From Bacillota bacterium (GTDB lineage Bacteria > Bacillota > Clostridia > DSM-8532): a stretch of 14,970 bases of DNA. Positions within the stretch are counted from its first letter, which is position 1. Each line of letters starts with the position of its first letter. The position numbers and the translations under genes are program-made. This document shows, in pieces, positions 13,249 to 14,970 of this stretch. The notes under the pieces are model-generated. The model saw only the letters and a list, made by a program, of their open reading frames with translations, was not told the origin of the DNA and did no database searches. The DNA is taken from NCBI GenBank assembly GCA_023426765.1, contig JAEZBW010000154.1, positions 1-14,970 of the forward strand, read 5' to 3'.

Positions 13249-13992
13249 ATGGAACATCCTATACTTTTTAGTACACCAATGGTGAAAGCAATATTAGACG
13301 GCAGAAAGACTATGACAAGAAGGGTACTGAAGATACCAAAATGGGCGGTACCGTATGAAGAATACTTTGAAACCGACGGTAAAACAGCTACGGCAATATG
13401 TGAAAAAACCGGATGCCAAGCAGACATACAGTGTCCATACGGCAAGCCGGGAGACATTCTCTGGGTGCGGGAAACGTGGTGGAAATATGGGGGCGAATAT
13501 CTTTATAGAGCAGATGGTGATGAGGAAATATCTGCTTGCTCAACACCGACAGGTGGATATCCTTCCGAATGTAGGAACTATCCGGGTTGCGAAGGATGTA
13601 CAAGAACCAACTGGAAAATTCCATGGAAACCATCCATTCACATGCCAAAGGCGGCCTGCCGCATTAAACTGAAGATAACCAATATTCGAGTTGAACGGCT
13701 GCAGGATATATCGACTGAAGATATTTGCAACGAAGGTATTTGGGTAGAACCGCCGCCGATTGTAAAAACTGGCGCTCAATTTCCGTCTGATTTCGAGAAT
13801 CGCACAGAAACTCAGAAAGATGAATGGTTTGAAACTACAGCACGAGCTACCTATATTGGGCAATGTGATCATATAGCTGCGTTGCATCGCGAGTGGGAAA
13901 ACCTCTGGGACAGTCTCAATGCAAATCGCGGCTACGGCTGGGACAAGAATCCCTGGGTATGGGTAGTTGAGTTTGAAAGGGTGATGGAATGA
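13249..13992 (+). CDS. ASCH-domain phage protein
   Basis: This 247-aa protein starts at ATG 13249 behind GAGGGAG. ASCH domains have a PUA-like RNA-binding barrel, and phage members of this type are frequent but mostly uncharacterised. Signature parts are ILFSTPMVKAILDGRKTMTRRV (5-26), KPGDILWVRETW (66-77), SIHMPKAACRIKLKITNIRVERLQDIS and the closing GYGWDKNPWVWVVEFERV. Between the two halves is an insert with Cys97, Cys108, Cys114 and Cys117, plus Cys51, Cys56 and Cys62 before it. These may bind zinc. Proposed roles for the superfamily include RNA binding and nucleic-acid modification. Its stop overlaps the next start (ATGA), so the two are translationally coupled. Confidence 0.85.
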   Translation: MEHPILFSTPMVKAILDGRKTMTRRVLKIPKWAVPYEEYFETDGKTATAICEKTGCQADIQCPYGKPGDILWVRETWWKYGGEYLYRADGDEEISACSTPTGGYPSECRNYPGCEGCTRTNWKIPWKPSIHMPKAACRIKLKITNIRVERLQDISTEDICNEGIWVEPPPIVKTGAQFPSDFENRTETQKDEWFETTARATYIGQCDHIAALHREWENLWDSLNANRGYGWDKNPWVWVVEFERVME

Positions 13993-14666
13993 TGAAACCA
14001 ATACGCTACATAATAGCTTTACTCCTAACCGTATCAATTTGCATTAGTTTGTGCCTTGCTTCTGTCCAATCGGCTTCAGAAAGAGTAATTACACTCCAGG
14101 AACAAAACAAAGCCTTAAAAAAGAAAATAGAGGGCATGGATGAAAAAATATCCGATATTGAAAATCTTATGGTCGCAACTGCTGAACTATTAATAACAGC
14201 TACTGACTATCAACAAGCCTTAATCGAAGAACTTCAAGACGGGGATACAGTCATAATGGATGAACTAGAACGTAAGCAGGACAAGTCTGATCGTGGCGGA
14301 GAGAAAAGACCAAATTATGAATTATCAGCGGCAGAACGGGACCTGGTAGAGCGTGTTGTAATGGCTGAAGCTGGCGGCGAACCATATGAGGGCCAGGTGC
14401 TTGTCTGCCAGTGCATATTGAATGCGTGCAGGCTGAATGATAAACGCCCGGCGGAGATCGTCAAGATGTACGCATATGCACGAGGCAGGCCTGAGCCGTC
14501 GGAGAGTATAGTCGCGGCGGTGTCAGCAGTATTCGACATGGGCGAAACAGTTACGGATGAACCGATAATCTACTTTTACGCTCCGGGGCTGGTAAAGAGT
14601 AAATTTCACGAGAGCCAGCGGTTTGTGATGGAGGAGGGCGGGCATCGGTTCTTTGCGGAAAGATAG
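13989..14666 (+). CDS. SleB-type cell wall hydrolase with N-terminal signal anchor
   Basis: This 225-aa protein starts at ATG 13989 (ATG 13992 also possible), overlapping the ASCH stop, with AGGGTGAT upstream. Residues 8-30 form a signal or membrane anchor (YIIALLLTVSICISLCLA). Residues 34-90 are a coiled coil (ITLQEQNKALKKKIEGMDEK). The C-terminal domain, about 110-225, resembles the SleB/cell wall hydrolase family. It has ERDLVERVVMAEAGGEPYEGQ with the likely catalytic Glu127, LVCQCILNA, a RPEPSESI turn, IIYFYAPG and FHESQRFVMEEGGHRFF. Such enzymes cleave peptidoglycan glycan strands as lytic transglycosylases. Position among early genes, without a holin nearby, is unlike a classical endolysin cassette. 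It may remodel wall or serve late lysis with a signal-dependent release. Confidence 0.85.
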   Translation: MMKPIRYIIALLLTVSICISLCLASVQSASERVITLQEQNKALKKKIEGMDEKISDIENLMVATAELLITATDYQQALIEELQDGDTVIMDELERKQDKSDRGGEKRPNYELSAAERDLVERVVMAEAGGEPYEGQVLVCQCILNACRLNDKRPAEIVKMYAYARGRPEPSESIVAAVSAVFDMGETVTDEPIIYFYAPGLVKSKFHESQRFVMEEGGHRFFAER

Positions 14667-14669
14667 GGC

Positions 14670-14690
14670 GGAATATAAAAAAAGTGCGAA
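14670..14690 (+). repeat. 21-bp intergenic repeat, copy 2
   Basis: This stretch matches 19 of 21 positions with 7050-7070. It lies between the wall hydrolase and the zinc-ribbon gene, whose SD (GGAAG, 14691-14695) begins immediately after it. Copy 1 sits in the same place relative to a small gene, 28 bases before the start. Confidence 0.4.
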
Positions 14691-14703
14691 GGAAGTGAAA
14701 ATG

Positions 14704-14892
14704 ATGCGTATTTCAACAGATTTAGTAGTTAAGTGTCCATATTGCGGATGTGAAAAAAAGATGTCTATTGAATCAGATAACGCTATTATTGCCTGCTGTG
14801 ACGTATTTGATAGTGGATGCGATAAGTTATTTGTCGTGAAGCCAATAGTAGAGGTTAGAACTGAAATCTTAAAAGTGGAGGGCGAGGACTGA
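14704..14892 (+). CDS. Small zinc-ribbon-like phage protein
   Basis: This 62-aa protein starts at ATG 14704, eight bases after GGAAG; an ATG at 14701 is also possible. A longer frame from 14653 would run back into the hydrolase gene and has no SD. Cysteines at 11, 14, 16, 31, 32 and 39 (CPYCGC, CC, GC) suggest a zinc ribbon. The C-terminal half is beta-rich (KLFVVKPIVEVRTEILKVEG). Many phages carry such small treble-clef or ribbon proteins of unknown role. Its stop shares one base with the next start (TGATG). Confidence 0.65.
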   Translation: MRISTDLVVKCPYCGCEKKMSIESDNAIIACCDVFDSGCDKLFVVKPIVEVRTEILKVEGED

Positions 14893-14970
14893 TGGATCAA
14901 AGCAGAGATGTATGCAGGCAGGAAGAAGCGTATGAGTATGCTTGTGCTTGTGAAGCAGAACGTAATGGAT
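14892..14970 (+). CDS. Start of an unidentified gene, cut by the window edge
   Basis: ATG 14892 overlaps the previous stop and opens a frame that continues to the right edge with no stop (26 codons). It reads MDQSRDVCRQEEAYEYACAC and on, an acidic helical start with three cysteines. The SD GGCGAGGA (14881-14888) is very close. Too little is visible to name a family. Confidence 0.5.
   Translation, partial: MDQSRDVCRQEEAYEYACACEAERNG

Noticed and set aside
1..14970. CRISPR array, insertion sequence, attachment site or integrase
   Set aside because: I saw no regularly spaced repeats, transposase motifs, terminal inverted repeats or recombinase catalytic motifs in any frame.

Overview
This window looks like the early or middle region of a Clostridia-type (Firmicutes) bacteriophage or prophage. 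Every gene I can support lies on the + strand. Genes are packed with short gaps or ATGA/TGATG overlaps, most starts are preceded by strong Shine-Dalgarno (SD) sequences, and several products are phage families common in Gram-positive hosts. I see no integrase, repressor, terminase, capsid or tail gene and no rRNA or recognisable tRNA, so I cannot tell a free phage from a prophage.

Layout. Positions 1-2069 hold four small phage proteins, including one of the type annotated as 'replication terminator protein' and a conserved 243-aa companion. Positions 2070-2341 carry no gene but have hairpins, two pairs of direct repeats and a possible folded RNA. Positions 2342-3920 encode two small unknown proteins, a single-pass membrane protein and a lipoprotein. 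Positions 3924-9144 form the recombination and replication module: an SbcC-like ATPase with a zinc hook, a RecT single-strand annealing protein, a small phage protein, a metallo-beta-lactamase-fold hydrolase and a replication protein that apparently starts on an ATT codon. Positions 9153-9810 encode two accessory proteins. Positions 9810-13120 are a DNA modification module: a C5-cytosine methyltransferase with six internal repeats, a helix-turn-helix protein and a beta-class amino-methyltransferase. Positions 13249-14970 encode an ASCH-domain protein, a SleB-type cell-wall hydrolase with a signal anchor, a zinc-ribbon protein and the start of one more gene.

How it fits together. The ATPase, RecT and MBL-fold protein would process and anneal DNA ends around the origin-binding or replisome-organising protein. 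The two methyltransferases have no partner endonuclease here and most likely protect phage DNA from host restriction. The membrane protein, lipoprotein and wall hydrolase are envelope-directed products in an early region; their job is unknown.

The points most worth checking are the ATT start under a nearly complete anti-SD match, the methyltransferase repeats that may be multiple target-recognition units, the in-frame cysteine-rich extension upstream of the ATPase, the folded non-coding segment at 2151-2255, and a set of intergenic hairpins whose U-tracts face the minus strand.
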